64,000 nucleotides of DNA, taken from contig JAQFVV010000253.1 of NCBI GenBank assembly GCA_028023455.1, positions 1,428,045-1,492,044 of the forward strand, written 5' to 3'. A model generated the notes under the pieces. It was given only the letters and a program-made list of their open reading frames with translations. It did not search any database and was not told the origin of the DNA. How positions within the stretch are numbered: position 1 is the stretch's first letter; every line of letters begins with the position of its first letter. Positions 12,601-27,600 of this stretch are shown one piece after another. Position numbers and translations under genes: made by a program. The DNA comes from Epiperipatus broadwayi (Eukaryota > Onychophora > Udeonychophora > Euonychophora > Peripatidae).

Positions 12601-15600
12601 TATGCAAACAGCATTTTTCGTGATTGTCAGACATTTTATCTGCAAGTTCTGAAACGTGATGCAGCGAAATATAAACCCCCCATTTTATGCAAAGAAAAGA
12701 GTATAAATTCTACTCCAATAATGTTATCTTTCAAAACCTTGAGTGTGTAACACTTTTTAATTAAATTCAGCATGACCAGCTTTGTTTGTCAACTATATTC
12801 GCTCAATTTCACTTCATGCAATTTTGCTGATTTAGAAAACACATCACTTTGCAAGTGCTTCTGGACTACTTCAAAAAAATGACAAACTGGTTTAGACCAG
12901 TGCATTGCATTAAATAGACTACTTTTTAAAGTGATTCAATTTGCAACACCTTAAAAGTAAATATAAATTTTTTATTATAAAATTCCGTTTTTTTTCGGGT
13001 CCCTCTGCATATAGCACGCGTGTTAAAATGTAAAAATAAATAAATTATTTAAGATAATATTTAACTTTAAACAGTACAGCAATAAGTTAATTGCAGAAAC
13101 ACTTTCAGTTACTGATGTGTAATCATTATCAATTACATATTTAATGTTATATTAATTTGTATAATGCACTATTTCATGTTTTCTTCCATACTTCAAATTT
13201 TTACATTAGCATAAAGATGCGCGTTAGTATAAAACGAGGTATGAGAATTAATGTATCCATTTTGTGTTTGGAAGCAATTAATAATGATTACATATCAGTA
13301 ATTAAAAGTGTTTCTGCAATTTAGTTTTCATGTAATGTTTAAAAATTAAATGTTTTGTCATTTATAGTGATGTTACATTATATACTGTATATTCACATTC
13401 ATTCAAAAAATATATTAAAGAAAAAGCACAGACAATAAATATTTAAAAATTAATACGTTTTTACAGTGAGTTATTCTTTTCTTTTCTTTTTTACTATATT
13501 AATCCAATAGACTCTATTCCATTCATAATCAGTACTATAATTAATTCAACTGAAACCATGGAAGTAAAAAGGAATAATCTTTTTCATTTTTAAATTAGAA
13601 AATTCCTTTATTTATACTGGATTCAGAATTTCTATTTAGATTTTTTATTGGAACTAGAATTTTCAGGGGGTATAAGCTGATAAAGATTGAGTTATTCTTA
13701 TGGAAACAGCATATTCATTTATTTAAATGAATAAAAAATTGAGTATGCAAGAAAAATACAAACAACATAATGATGATAATTATATGACGTGTCACATGGG
13801 AGTTTATGCAACATTTGAGTGCTAGAAGTGACTGCAATTTGAGAACCTTCGGTTTTTGAATCAGCCACTCTAACTATTACACTAAACCATAAGATATTTT
13901 TAAAAAAAGTTGTTTCATCTAATTGCATTTTGTAACTTACATTTGTTTCAGTAGAATAAAAGCTGATCTTAAACAAATACTTTCATTCATGGTTCATGTT
14001 CAAAATCTCTAAATAATTTCTGAAAATATTCTTAATAGCAATAGAAATGTTCGCTAGAGTTATGTCTAGGACATTGAAAAAATTTGTAGTGTTTTTTTTT
14101 TCCCATTTTCATTGGAACTTTATATTTTATATCCAAAATTGTGACATGTTACTATTTTAAATAAATGTATGTAAATTAAACTATTAAAATTTAATTTATT
14201 TATTTTTTAATGCAGTCTATTTTTAAAATAGAAATGGGGGGGAGGGTTGTATTGTGATTACAATGGAGCTGCGAATAATACTGCATCTAATGACTTCAAT
14301 TATATACTGTTCAAAGAAAAATATAAACAAATATAAAAGCCATTAAGCATCACATGGAGAGTTTTGCTTTGTTTATAAACATAAAAACCATTAAAATTCG
14401 CAAATTTTGACATGTGGCAACCTTTTTTTTTTCTCTGAGCACCGTACGCGATTATATATATTAATAAATTTTCTTCACTTTATGTTATGTTTCTATAAAG
14501 GAAAAAAATTGTTTCTTTTTTTAAAAAAAAATGGGCCAACAGCATATTTAAAAGCAACTAAAGTCAGACATTTCGCTATTCACTTTATTTTAAAAATAAA
14601 AATACTGTAGAAGTTAATTTTTTTTTTTTTTTTATTGTTTCACTAAATGCATGAGTAAAATGCTCAGTAAAATATAGTTATTATATTATTATTTTTAAAA
14701 TTTTGCTTATACTATAATCTTTATTTATATGCTTATTATTCATATAAAAAAGTGTCCTTGTTACAGATATGTGCATGTTAAAAACTACTGTATACTTACC
14801 TTTCAATAGTCAATATATATTCTAGTTTAATTGAAGTTTATCAATAAAATGTAGGCTAACTATAACTATATATGTTGAATGTGATTGGAAGGGTGGGGGA
14901 GGCTTGGAACAAAATATAGCATTGTGACTCCACTGTATTTATATTTTGATTCCAAGTAATTTTTTATTTTAGATATTTTTAAGATTATCATATTTTTTAA
15001 TATATATTTTTTATTGCTGTAAAGTGTCAGATTACAGGGCGTATCATTTTTGGATCGATTTTAACTTTGGCACTTTCAGGGCTCAAATTTCCTATGAACT
15101 ATGATTTCAACCATGCATCAGCACAGAATCTTAACTTCATGTTTATATTTCAAACTTGTATTTCATCACACATTCCTGAAACATGATTAAAAATATGTGA
15201 AATAGATAAATGATCCCGAGACGCACACTTATCAGTTGGGTCAGATCACAATCTCTTATATATGTCTTCATCATTTGCTCAGTATTTATAGATAGTAAAT
15301 TACTGTGGTTGATTTATAAGTGTCAAATTTTCTGCACTCACAACTTTGAGATAAACTACTTCATGTAAATGTATTGATGATTATAACCAATCATTTATTA
15401 AACTAGAGATTCTCTAAGCCCAAATTACATTTTAAATCTCAGTTAATGAATATTATGATTGTAGTTTTATAGACGTATCAACACTGGGGTCTCCAGGCCC
15501 ATGTTTGCAGTTTGATAATTTTAATTATACCACTCTCACACAAAGTAAGGATTGGTTTTCATCTACTTTTAATAACCTTGTTGAGGGATGTACAGTCATT

Positions 15601-18600
15601 GCATTGTAATATCATGTATATGTTTTTATTTAATGAACAGTTAAGAATGTAGATATGATCAGACTTGTGAAGTCTGTTACTAAAAATATTTTAATTCACA
15701 AGCAAATAATCTCAAAATATCTTGAAAAAAATAATTATCGTATCAATTCATTCAATTTACAAAATGTAATTTTAATATGAAAAATAATAAGCAATGAAAA
15801 TAAAGCTAATGAATATACTTTGGAGCCATAATCTACATTGTATTTAACGCAACTTTAATAATATGCTATCCAAAGAAAAATGTGGGCAAAAAACCATTAA
15901 AACTCTTAAATTTTGCAATATGTGAGCAACCATCTTTTTTTGTCTGAGCACCGTATGTGATCATATTTAAATAAATAAAATAAATTTACAATAGGCCAAA
16001 AATCATTTTTCAGATCATTGTACACAATTACATATTGTAACGAGCACAGACGTTCGTTACATTGTTTTTTTATTTATTTATTAAACATGAAAGTAAATTA
16101 AAAAGTTCGCATTTAAAAATTTTCTTTAAGAACTAAAAATTGAAATTAAATATCATCTTAAACTCTTATATATTAAATCGCACAGATAATGAAAAATTAT
16201 TAAAATAAAACTTTATTAAAGGAAAAGTATTTTAAAACTAAATTTTAAAAAGATTGGAAATATAATTATATCTTAAAATTTATCTTTAAATATATCTTTG
16301 ATTTGGAAAACAGGTTAATTAATCAGAAATGGAAATGATTGTTAATTAGTCAAATGTAAACCAGCCTTGGGCATTTAAATGTAAAAACATAGGTCAGATA
16401 GGAAAACAATAGAAACTTTTAGCAAATGAAATAAATCCATTGGGAAATCGGACCTCAACGAAAAGGATCATCACATCGATGACGTAATGTTAAGTCAATC
16501 CTTCGAATACGTATAAAAGGAAAATTTGGAAATTATTAATTAGTGACTAGTGAATGATTATTACGATGTGAGAGAGATGTGTTAGTGCGGAAGTGAAGGA
16601 AAAGGGATTGAAAAAAGACGCACGATTCAATCCCTTCAGCTTTGCTAAGAAAGGAAAAGGAATGAACTATCGTTTTTCTACACTGAGGACCAGTTAAAGC
16701 AAAAAACCTCCGGATGGATAAATAAATCGGCCAACAGAATACCAATTTTAGGACGGCGTGGGAATTCACGTTCATGGCAAGCAACGAATAAAGATGAACT
16801 GTTTAAAACCGTAAGAACTTTACAATTAATGAACATTAAGTTAAAAACTTTTCGTATTTAAAATAATTTCACTAGTTTCCTATCTGACTAAAGTAGTTAA
16901 AATGTTATTGGATGTATTTTTTATTTATTTGTTTAAAATCATTTCCATTTATTTAATTTTGTTCATTAAGTTTATTTATAATTTCTGTTTTCCGTTAAGT
17001 TAAATTATATAAATGTTAAACTTAAGTCGGGCGTGAATGGCTGTATAGATTTGTAAAGTTATATTAGGGGAGGGTAATCTTAGGTTATTTGTGTCGTTGT
17101 TAGATTGGGTCAATGGATTGGATATATTGATGTAGTTAGTAGATGTAATCGGAGATTCGCTACTGGCAGAATCGCTTCATACGCCGCACTCTCCCGTTTT
17201 GCCTATGGAAGGAATTATAAGACGCAGAGCGCAGTTCCTTTCTATGGAGTTTTTTTTTTATTGTTCTTCTCGTTGGATAGAAGTAATATTCCTATCTACT
17301 GAGAGTCAATATCTTCTCTTAATCTTTTTTGGTGCTGCCGTATTCCGTATTACATTGAATACATCGATGTATCAGATGGATTGATGCCAGTTTGACTGCG
17401 AATTTTAGCCTAAGGTTAAATAGGGATAGAATATTTTATTTTCAAATGCAAATCTATGTGGTCTATTCATACTTGATCCTAAATAAAAATGCATTAAATT
17501 TAAGTTGTTTATAGATGCTTGCATGGATTGGTTATCGGTTAAGTATGTTTTGGGTTTTCATATTTGATCAAAATATATAGACATTCGATAAATAATGATA
17601 CCTTACGGTGAGTATCTAAAATGTATTTATTCGGATGTCTTTTAAGTTATGGGTGACAATGCAAGTATCTTATGATGAATACTATTGGGTTACGTATAAA
17701 TTTCCCTCCGCAATTGTCAGTAATCAATAATTTTGTATTTTGATCGTTTATGTTTACTTTGAAATGTTTTTGACCGTGAAATCTATGTAACCGATCTATA
17801 TTCAACACGATAAACAAGCTTTCCTAAATTTATCTGTGCGAACTTAATTAAAATGTAAAATTAGAATATAATAGTAATTAAATGTAAATTAAAGTCAAAA
17901 ATCAAAGTTAAAAAATAATGTTAAATGTTAAAATGTAAAACTAATACTAAAATAATTTTAAATCTTATATATATGTGCATAAATAAATGTTTGTATGTTA
18001 ATTACTGGCAGTGGCTTATTTTATTTATTTTTTAATGTTGAAATCTAATTAGATAAGATATGATATTATTAAATCTCTGCTACTCCCTGAGCTAGTGACA
18101 TGGGCTAATGACCGGAATCAAAATTTAAAAAAAAAAAAAAATTTTTTTTTTTTTTTGACTTACGTATCTGCCTACTTTATAAATTTTTCTAGGTTCAAAT
18201 GCCTAGATGGCGCCCTGTAGTGCAGTTTACGTTAAGCCATTCTCCGTATCGTTACAATATATTAATAAAAAATTTTCATTTATGTTGAAAACACATTTTA
18301 TTTTTTCTTTATTATTCTTTCCAAATTTGAGGTATAGTATTTTGCATAATAAAATATTTTCTGAGTGAAATGCTAAAAGTTTTACAAAATTTTAGAACAT
18401 ACTAAAAGTTAATACTGGCATAAAAGTATCAAACCAATTAGAGAGATCCGAATTTCTTGATAATAAGATCATTATTATATTTTTATGACAGAAAAAAGTT
18501 TTTAAAGAAAAAGAATTTTTGCCCAAAGGGTATTTAATAGCGGCAAAACTTAGACATTTAACTATTTACTATATTTTAAAAAAAAAAAATCTGGTAGGAG

Positions 18601-21600
18601 TTTTTTTCCCCCTATTCTTATTGCTTCAGTAAAATATATGTAAATATGTCTTCTCATTTTATTATTAATAACTTATTATTTTTTAAAATTTTGTTTTTAC
18701 TATTATTTAATTTATATATGCATACTATACAAATAAAAAAGTTTGCGTTATATATATATCCATATTGAAAAATAATGTGCATGTACAGTTCGATAAATGC
18801 TATGTTTTCGATGCTGTTCTATTAAGGAAATAAATGAATTATATTAACCCGTATGATTATTATTCTTTTACAAATAGTGGGGTTGACCCGGTAACGTTAT
18901 ATTTATGTGTTTTTGCATAGCAACAACGCCATCAAAGTGGCTGACACGATCTAATGGAACAGTATTCATGTTTTCTAATCAGTTTATTATCAAAATGTGA
19001 GCTATTGTATGTTATATATGTTTGTATGTGAGGTGACTTTGGAACAAAGTATAGCATTGTTCAAGGCTCCACTGTATGCACCAATTAAAAATTTTGACTG
19101 TTTGTATAACAGTAATTGTCTTAACTACAAAAGTTTACAAAAGAAGATTGATATGTAAAGGTGGTCTTTATGGGTAAAATTATAAAGTCACCTAATAAAC
19201 TTTTTTGATATCTGATGCACTAAGATGCAATGATTTTTTTTTAAGTGTCGTAGCATCGGCCGGGACGCAAACCCGCAACCTTGGCAACTGCCTGCAAGTG
19301 CAAGGCAGTCGCGCTGATCTCTCGACTACCAATGCAAGACAAGATGCAATGATTTTGTATGTTCGAAATTAAAAATAAACATAAAACCAAAAACTAATAT
19401 TACTTAAATGTTTATCTTTTTTTTTTGTCAGTTTTCATTTATTTAAGAAAATATCTCTCTTAGGGATGTTTTAAAGTGGTAAGTTTTGATTTTCAAAACA
19501 ATTGGGTCACTCACTTTTTATACTCTCTGTGTTCTGCTAATACAATTAAACATCTACCAGCTTCAATTTATCATTTATTTCATGCATGTTTTATATTTAT
19601 TAACAAGCATTTGTAAACTTCCATACACTATTATTTAGCATTTTTTCAGGAATTAATATATATGTAATAATTTATTTATATTGTGGTTAAAAAAGAAAAA
19701 ATTAATGATATAGGATCATAAATGTTCAGGTATGTATATAGAAAAGGTAACAATATATATTTTTGTTTAAACATTTAATTCATGCTTTTGATATATTACA
19801 TATCAAAAGAATGAGCTATGAATATGATATGTAATATATTAAAAGCATGCTAAATATGAATTAAAAGTGTTTAGACAAAAAATATGGTTACCTTTTTTGT
19901 ATTAATTCCCGAATATTTATATTACTATTATTGCTTTCACACAGAAAAGAAATATAATTTTTTGGAAATATGTTATATGTAAATACGAATTAGAAACAAA
20001 ACAAAGATTATGATATTAAAATGTTTGGAAATGTTAAATTTTTTAGTGAAAGGATTAGATTATCAAAGAAACTTAATGTAATAGAAACAAATAATTCATC
20101 CATATATAATGTATCGGGAACGGATATACATATTGTAAATGCTTATACATTTGATAACCAAATTTGAGAAATTAAAAACTTTTAAAGTAGAAACAGAAAC
20201 TAACATTTAGTATAATAGTCAAGTTAAAATATTATTTAGCAAGTGCATGTTTATAAAATATATTTTCAATTTTTTTAAAAATTAAGTATCTATGTATCTT
20301 ATTATTTTATATACGTTTATAATTTAATTTTTTTGTTTCCTATTTTTAGATATAAAATATGTTTACCACATTATACACATATACTAGATTGTACAAAATG
20401 TATGTAAATTCTTTAAATAAAGTCTATAATGTGGTCAAAATGTTAGACAAACATAAAATTAATATACACTTAAATTTGATTCGTAACAGTAAAAAAATTC
20501 GATATAAAAAGCAAGAAATGTTGGATTGGATTTATACATTTAAATTCATGTATATGATTAAAGCAGTCTTTTATTTAAAAAAATACAGCATCTATTTGGA
20601 TTTTTCCCATAAGTTACTAATATTTTTACATCATTATTTATAAATATTACTTACTGATATGAAGTGATATATTTCTTTTTATATTATCGAATTTTTTTTT
20701 TTAATAATATTATGGTATTTATTTATTTTTAATCTATTATTCTTAGCTTTATTAAGAAAAATCTTACATCATCACGCAGAAAAAAGGTATACTATAGCAT
20801 CAATCAAGAGTCATCAATGGTTTTTAAAGAATTTCCTCAAATCCAGAGGTAAGCTAATTAGAATTGTTTACTAATTCTTTTGATCTTAGCGGACACTGTA
20901 TTTTATTCTAAACATTATTGGATAACAGTATAATTGAAACTGTCTTTTATTTTTATTTTTTGAATAAGTATTTCATTAATGAAATTTAACGGATATCTTA
21001 TTCTGAACTGATGTACCAGAACAGACCGGTTTCATTGCTTTCATAACTTTTTAAAAATGCAGATCACATGACTCTGTGGAATTGTGAGTCTGCACATCAC
21101 TGGCATCAGCTCTTATTTCTGTGATGGTGTATTTTTTTTTTTTTGATGCTTTTTATTTGAAAAAATATACCCCCCCCCCCCAGTATTTTTAATGTGTTAT
21201 TGATAATAAAAGTGAAATAATTTTATATTGTTATTGGTAAAAAAAAAAAAAAAACAACTATTTATAAAACAAATATAATAAAAATAATGCTATAAAATTG
21301 CTTGCTTCCCATCTCAAACTATGTGTAAAAATAAATACATATCTTGTAAGTGTAAAAAAAAAAAACGTTTTAACTGAGCTAGTAATGCAGTTCTATAGTT
21401 ATTGTTGTTCCATGCGAGCTTCATTTAATTGACAATAATTACAAACCCAAGATATTTGAGGGGGCACTCCACTGCATGAGATAACTTGCCAAGAATTGAG
21501 GCGAATAGATACAAGATAGCAATTCTGGCTAATACATTTTTTAGTTCTCTGGATAAAGTCCTCACAAAACTCATCTTACTGTATGAATAATATAAATATA

Positions 21601-24600
21601 ATTTAATAGAAATCTTTTAAGTTATATCTATTACAAACATTATTTTCTTAATTTGTAATCACTTGTTTATTTTTAGATTTTGATTTATCGTTATCTCCTC
21701 TGGATGTAAGACCATTAAAGCGCTTATGTTCAGACATAGAAATATCGCCAACTGGATTTAGGTATGTTTGCTTTTATTTTTAATGTGTTACTTTTGATAT
21801 TAAAATTATGTTATCGTTTTTAAAGTTATGTATAATGTGTTTTAAATTTAAAAACGATTTTATATATTTTGTCTGTTCACAGAAATTTATTGTTAAATAA
21901 ATGAATAAAATCCACTGGCAACACTAAATGCAAACAGCAGGATTAAATTTGCTTAAAACTCTGCCATTCTTAAGATCATCTGTTAATCTTTTATTCTAAT
22001 TTTTTTTTCTTTCCATTTTGGATTTTATGGAAATAATATAATTGTTGTCTTCCTTTTCTTATGTATTGATTTCTATTTTAACATACCACACCATTTACAA
22101 CTTTCTTAAACACGTCAACAATACTATTTTTTACCAAAACTAGAAATAGGATTGTAAAGAGGACATTGTAGCTATGATGGTGACTGCAGGACACTCGAAA
22201 CTGTAAGAATAAAGTTTTGATAAAAAGTTGTACTGTTGATGTGTTTAAGAAAGTTGTAAATGGTATGATACATTATGGTTTTTTCAATAATTCTCTTATC
22301 TAGCTGATTTTCCTTCTTGATCATTTACCATAGATAATTTTTTATTTCTATCTAGAAATCACATATTATTTTCACCTTCACAATTCATTCACTTTTTTTT
22401 TATTAATAATTTACCATTTTGACCTTGTGCTTGTTTTGTTTGGCTTTAATTGTTTCATTCCTCTCTGCATTAAATCAAATCTTTTCTTTTGAATTTTTTT
22501 TTTTTTTTTCAACATTTCTATGGCAATATCATGTGACTTTCTTATAGTGATAGTACTTCCTAGCCCAAAAGGACCTACAGTTGTCATACTGAAAACTCTA
22601 AAATTTATAGAAACTGACCTGGAGTCAGACCTGTATAACTATATGCTTGAGTTAGTTTGGGATCAAATCTACATTTTTTTGTTTGGATTTTCAAGCTATT
22701 CGCTTGAAATAATTATAAGAGTAAAAAGTATCTGATAAATGTATAATAAGTAATTTCGCTTCAACTTTGAATTCTAGTCTTCACTGATGAAGGCAAAAGC
22801 AACAAACCAGCCTAGAATTGGGAATATTATAGCACTATTCTTTTCAATATTCATTAGTTATTCAAGCTTATAAAAGATGGCTTCCAGACCAGTGTGAAAA
22901 CTACTTTCTAAACCTACTTCTTGTGCTTTATTTGTTTCATATATGGATTTCACTATTAAGCATCTTCTATTTAATTTGTATTTTTTTTTTTTTTTTGCTC
23001 TAGTAATTTTATTTTTTGTCTAACTGATAATTTAAGTGTTTTTTTTAATAAATTCCATCTTTTATTTGAATTAACTTCATGAATCAACTTACAATTTTTT
23101 ACATTTATTATCTTTTCCAAATATGAAACGGTAATCATATGATATCTGGTCGTATCTAATATTTATCAATGGCCTATTTCTTTATGTCTTAGTTCATCTT
23201 ATTGTTATCTATATGACTTTAATGAACTTTAATATTGTTTCTGATTTTATTCTCTATCAAAGCAGTCAAATGAAAATATCCAAAATTCTTTCTATATGTA
23301 AACATTTTTATGATTTTTGGATTATATATTTATAGATATCATGAAATACTAATTATTTTAATGAGCCCATAAATAATTTTACAGCTTGTCAAATATTTAA
23401 TGCTAAAAATATAAACCTGTTTCATAGAACTAACAATCCAAATATATTATTACGACAATTTACAAGCAAGATTTCCAAAGAATCATTCAAATAAATCTAA
23501 ATTACACACCTAATTTTTGAATCTATAAAGGATTTCCAAAACAGCATAACAAAAACATTTTATTACATAAGTTACAATTTTAGGTGCTTTCTTATTTTCA
23601 TGTGATTCTACAACCTTTTATATTTTAATTAATTTTTTTTTTATTATTATGTAATTTATATTTTTATTTATAATTACATTTCTATGATGTAATTATGGAA
23701 GTTGTAATAACTGAAGAGTATTTTATATAAAAATGTAAATTAAATAAAAATAAAATTAATTAAAATGTAACAGGATGTTGTTTTGGAAATTCTTTGTAAA
23801 CATATATATATATATATTTGTTTTATAGGAATAATTCTTGACAATGATCATATGGTTGAAATGTTGTAGGAAAATTGAAATAAAAAATGGTTCATAAAAT
23901 TAAAAAACCAAATTTTAAAAAAAAAAAGTGTGTTAAATGATTTTTTTTTTTAAATATACAGATAAACAAAATAATACCACGTGATTACTATTTCTTATTC
24001 TTGCTCATAACTGTTATTAAAACAGGCAAAACTCTCCATACAGTAGTACAACTCAGTGCAAGCCAGAGTAATCAGTGGATGACAAAAGGCTTGTGCATAA
24101 AATCCCTATCTAGTGCATACTCATCCAATATCCCCAGACTAGTTTCTAGCTTGTGGCTTTCATCAGTGAGGAGCCTTGGATCTGAGAGCACTGCACCTAG
24201 ATCTAGAAACTAGTCTGGGGATATTGGATGAGTAGGTACTAGATAGGGATTTTATGCAGAAGCCTTTTGGCAGTCATTGATTACTCTGGCTTGCACTGAG
24301 TGGCACTAATGTATAGAGAGTTTTGCCTGTTTTAATAAATAAAATAAAAGGGCTATGAAATTAAAAGAACTTTTGCTCAGTAGATTAGTTTAGTATTCAG
24401 ATATTGTTTTGATCTTTTGAGCAATCGCTATATGATATAAATTTGATTAAATTAAAAACAAAAAGGACTTTTTAAATTAAAACATAAATAATACAAATTA
24501 TAATTCATTATAGGTTGTTGTATGAATGATTAATTAATTACTGCATTATGTGATACAGAGTCATCTATTGTCAAAAACATTATAATGAAATCTTAACTCT

Positions 24601-27600
24601 AAAAATAATTAAACAAAATATTCTAAACTTTTAATGTATCATTATTGGTGCATTCAAAGCCAGTAACTGCATTTATTGCTGATGGACATCAATGTCTATT
24701 GTATCTATTTCATGGGTCAGCACACATTTTAAAACTTTCAGTTTGTGAAGTTTATAATAGGTTGTTTCGGTTATCATGAATAATCAGATTTATGCTGCCT
24801 TCTGTAGTAATTATGTTACTTTATGGAAGAAGTGAAGTCAGCAGTACAAACTGGACAGAGGACAACTGCAAATCTGCTATAATTTAATGAATTGTTATCT
24901 GCATTCCACCTAACCATTACCATTAGAAGTATCTGAGACTTCCAAAAGAAACCCACTAACGAGCCTGCCTTTTTTCCCAAGTAGAAAATGTTATAGTGGA
25001 ATATGAATAACGATATTAGGGTATTTTCTCAATGCTAATTACTTAGGAATGCATTATTAGCTTCAGAGAATTTGAATATTTTGAAAAGACTTGGTTCACT
25101 TATCTCATGGTTCAGTTGTTTCTAGGTAATACTGTCGTCTTCCAAAATGATTAAGTCATATACCTCTGATAGTCATATTTTTGATTAATGATCATGTGCA
25201 ATTTGTGATCTGCTTTATATAAATAAATTTTATTTTGTCCTATTCCTGTTTACATATCTAAAAAATTTTGAATGGAGAATGTTAACAATAGAAATATAGA
25301 AATATTAAAATTTAAAAACAAAACTATCTAATAAATTTTCATTCACTTTAAAATATTTTAGGGATGGATCTTTGCGTCACTACTCTGCTTCCCAACCTGA
25401 ATTTCAGAGTGGTCTGCAGGTTTTAGGTCAAAATTCTTCCATGGAGGAACTAATTCATCATGGTATGAGTTTCTCACAACCAGCTCGACCCGATCACATG
25501 CTTCTAAATAGTCAGAAGGATGGAGATTCTTCTCAGGTAAATATATCACTGAGTATAAATATTACAGAAATCCAGTAATTGCGATTTTTGTTGCTATTGT
25601 TTATAAGTTAATTATATTTCATTATAAATTTACAATGATATATTCAGTTGTTTAAATTATAACTTAAATTGCCTGTCCATTCAGATTAATTTCATAGTTT
25701 ATTTGATGTGGATATGTGACTATTATATAAACATCTTATAAAATTATGAAAATAAACTATTTGTTCTAAAACAAATGGTAGAAAATTCTTATTCAAATAA
25801 AAATATTAATTTTATGTATTAATTTTTATTAAGCCTCTATTTCAGTTTTTTAAAAAATCATATTTTACAATAGATTAAAAGAATTCTATAAACAACTTTC
25901 ATTTCTAACTATAATTAAACAATGAAAAATCAAAGGAAAATTCTGAAGATTCTTTAATATTTTGTCATATAGTGTAATGGTCAGATTAGCATATTTTACA
26001 TTTTCTCTATTTATTTTCTTACATAAATTACATGGGAGCCATCTGGCTTTAAATTTACATCAGGAAATAAACTAATACATATTTAAAACAATATTCTATT
26101 CAATATAATAATGTAACTATTACACAGACCCATTTGAAATGTCAGGCTAAATCATGGCAGACCACTCAATCTTACAAAACAAAGTAACAAATGATGTAAT
26201 AATAATTTATTTACAAGTGTACTTATTAATTGATGTATAATTTATTTTCTTTGATAAAATTAATTAATCATGTAACAAAAAATATTTTTTGAGCACCAAA
26301 AAACAAGAGGCCATGTGTTTGAACCCACTATGGCAAGGGCAATGTGCACTGAACGTAATGATATGAAACGAAAAATTAAGGAGGCATGCTTTATTGCAAA
26401 TGACAACTATGCAATAAACCGAAAAGAATCGTGCTTTACAATCTCCAGAAAATGGTCTTTATGAAAGAAAACTTTGTATAAATTACCACTAAACTTTGCT
26501 TAAAGTAGGCTATGAATATGGAGACAGGTTCTCTGAAAGCGCTCAGCCATATAATGCTTTTCTAATAATAATAAGCTTCACTTTTTTGCATAAAGCGCAA
26601 TTTAAAACTAATCATGTAACAGTAATTTATTTACAAACTATAAATATTAATTGATATGCAATTTATTCCTTTAACAAAATCATTTAATCTTTAGACATCA
26701 TAGGATGAGTATATTCATAGATAATGTCACATTCGCCGTATCTTTAACTCTGTCTTCAATAAACTTAAATATAATAATTCTACGCATATATGAATTTATA
26801 AATATAACATTTCTTTGATTCGCATGTCCCCTAGTACTTACACCTACGTATGTTCTGTATGGAATAGACATCAGCATTATTTTTATTACAATAATCATAA
26901 GGAATGGGCCTTTTTTAGATCTTATTCCTAAACATAACCACTTATATGATAATGAGTATCAAGGGATGGCCTTTTGGGTTGAACCCTAACTGAGTAAACT
27001 TTCTATACAATAATTATCAGTAATGGCATTTTGGTCCAAAATCTAATTTAATAGAATTACTATTTATACAGGTGCAACTCATTTTAAGATCAATCTCTAA
27101 CTCATTAAACTGATAGAAATGTATTCTCCCATATGGATGTGAACATATGTAAACTGTTAAACATTGAACAAACAACTACTTATATATAAATCCATCTACA
27201 TAAAATTCACTTTTCAGTAATCAAATATAAGTTTAACTACGAACGAATGAGACTAATGGAAATAATGACATTGTTAATTATGATTATTCTGAGACTTAGG
27301 CAATTTGTGTGTGTGCATTGCATTTACATGACTATCATTAATTTTTTTTTTGCCTTTTCTCGTATTAATAACTTATATAAAATTTATAAGCTTGATATAA
27401 TTTTTACAAGAAAAGTTATTACAAGTTCATTTCTTTTTTTTTGACAGTTTCTTTTAAAATAATACCCTGATAATAAGTTTTGTTTACAAATCCAAATTAT
27501 TTAAAATAAAGTACAAATCACTCTTTAAATAAGACTCACCAAAATAAAATAATTGTCATTTATCTTTTTCTGACAAATATTAAAAGTCCGTTTACGATTA

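Noticed and set aside
19745-19897. Member of the hammerhead-like palindrome family
   Set aside because: The centre lacks GAAAC and any CTGANGA block.
20359-20643. Open frame of 94 codons just before a CHEK1 exon
   Set aside because: It has no CHK1 similarity, its composition is that of the intron, and the true exon is at 20747-20848 with clear splice sites.
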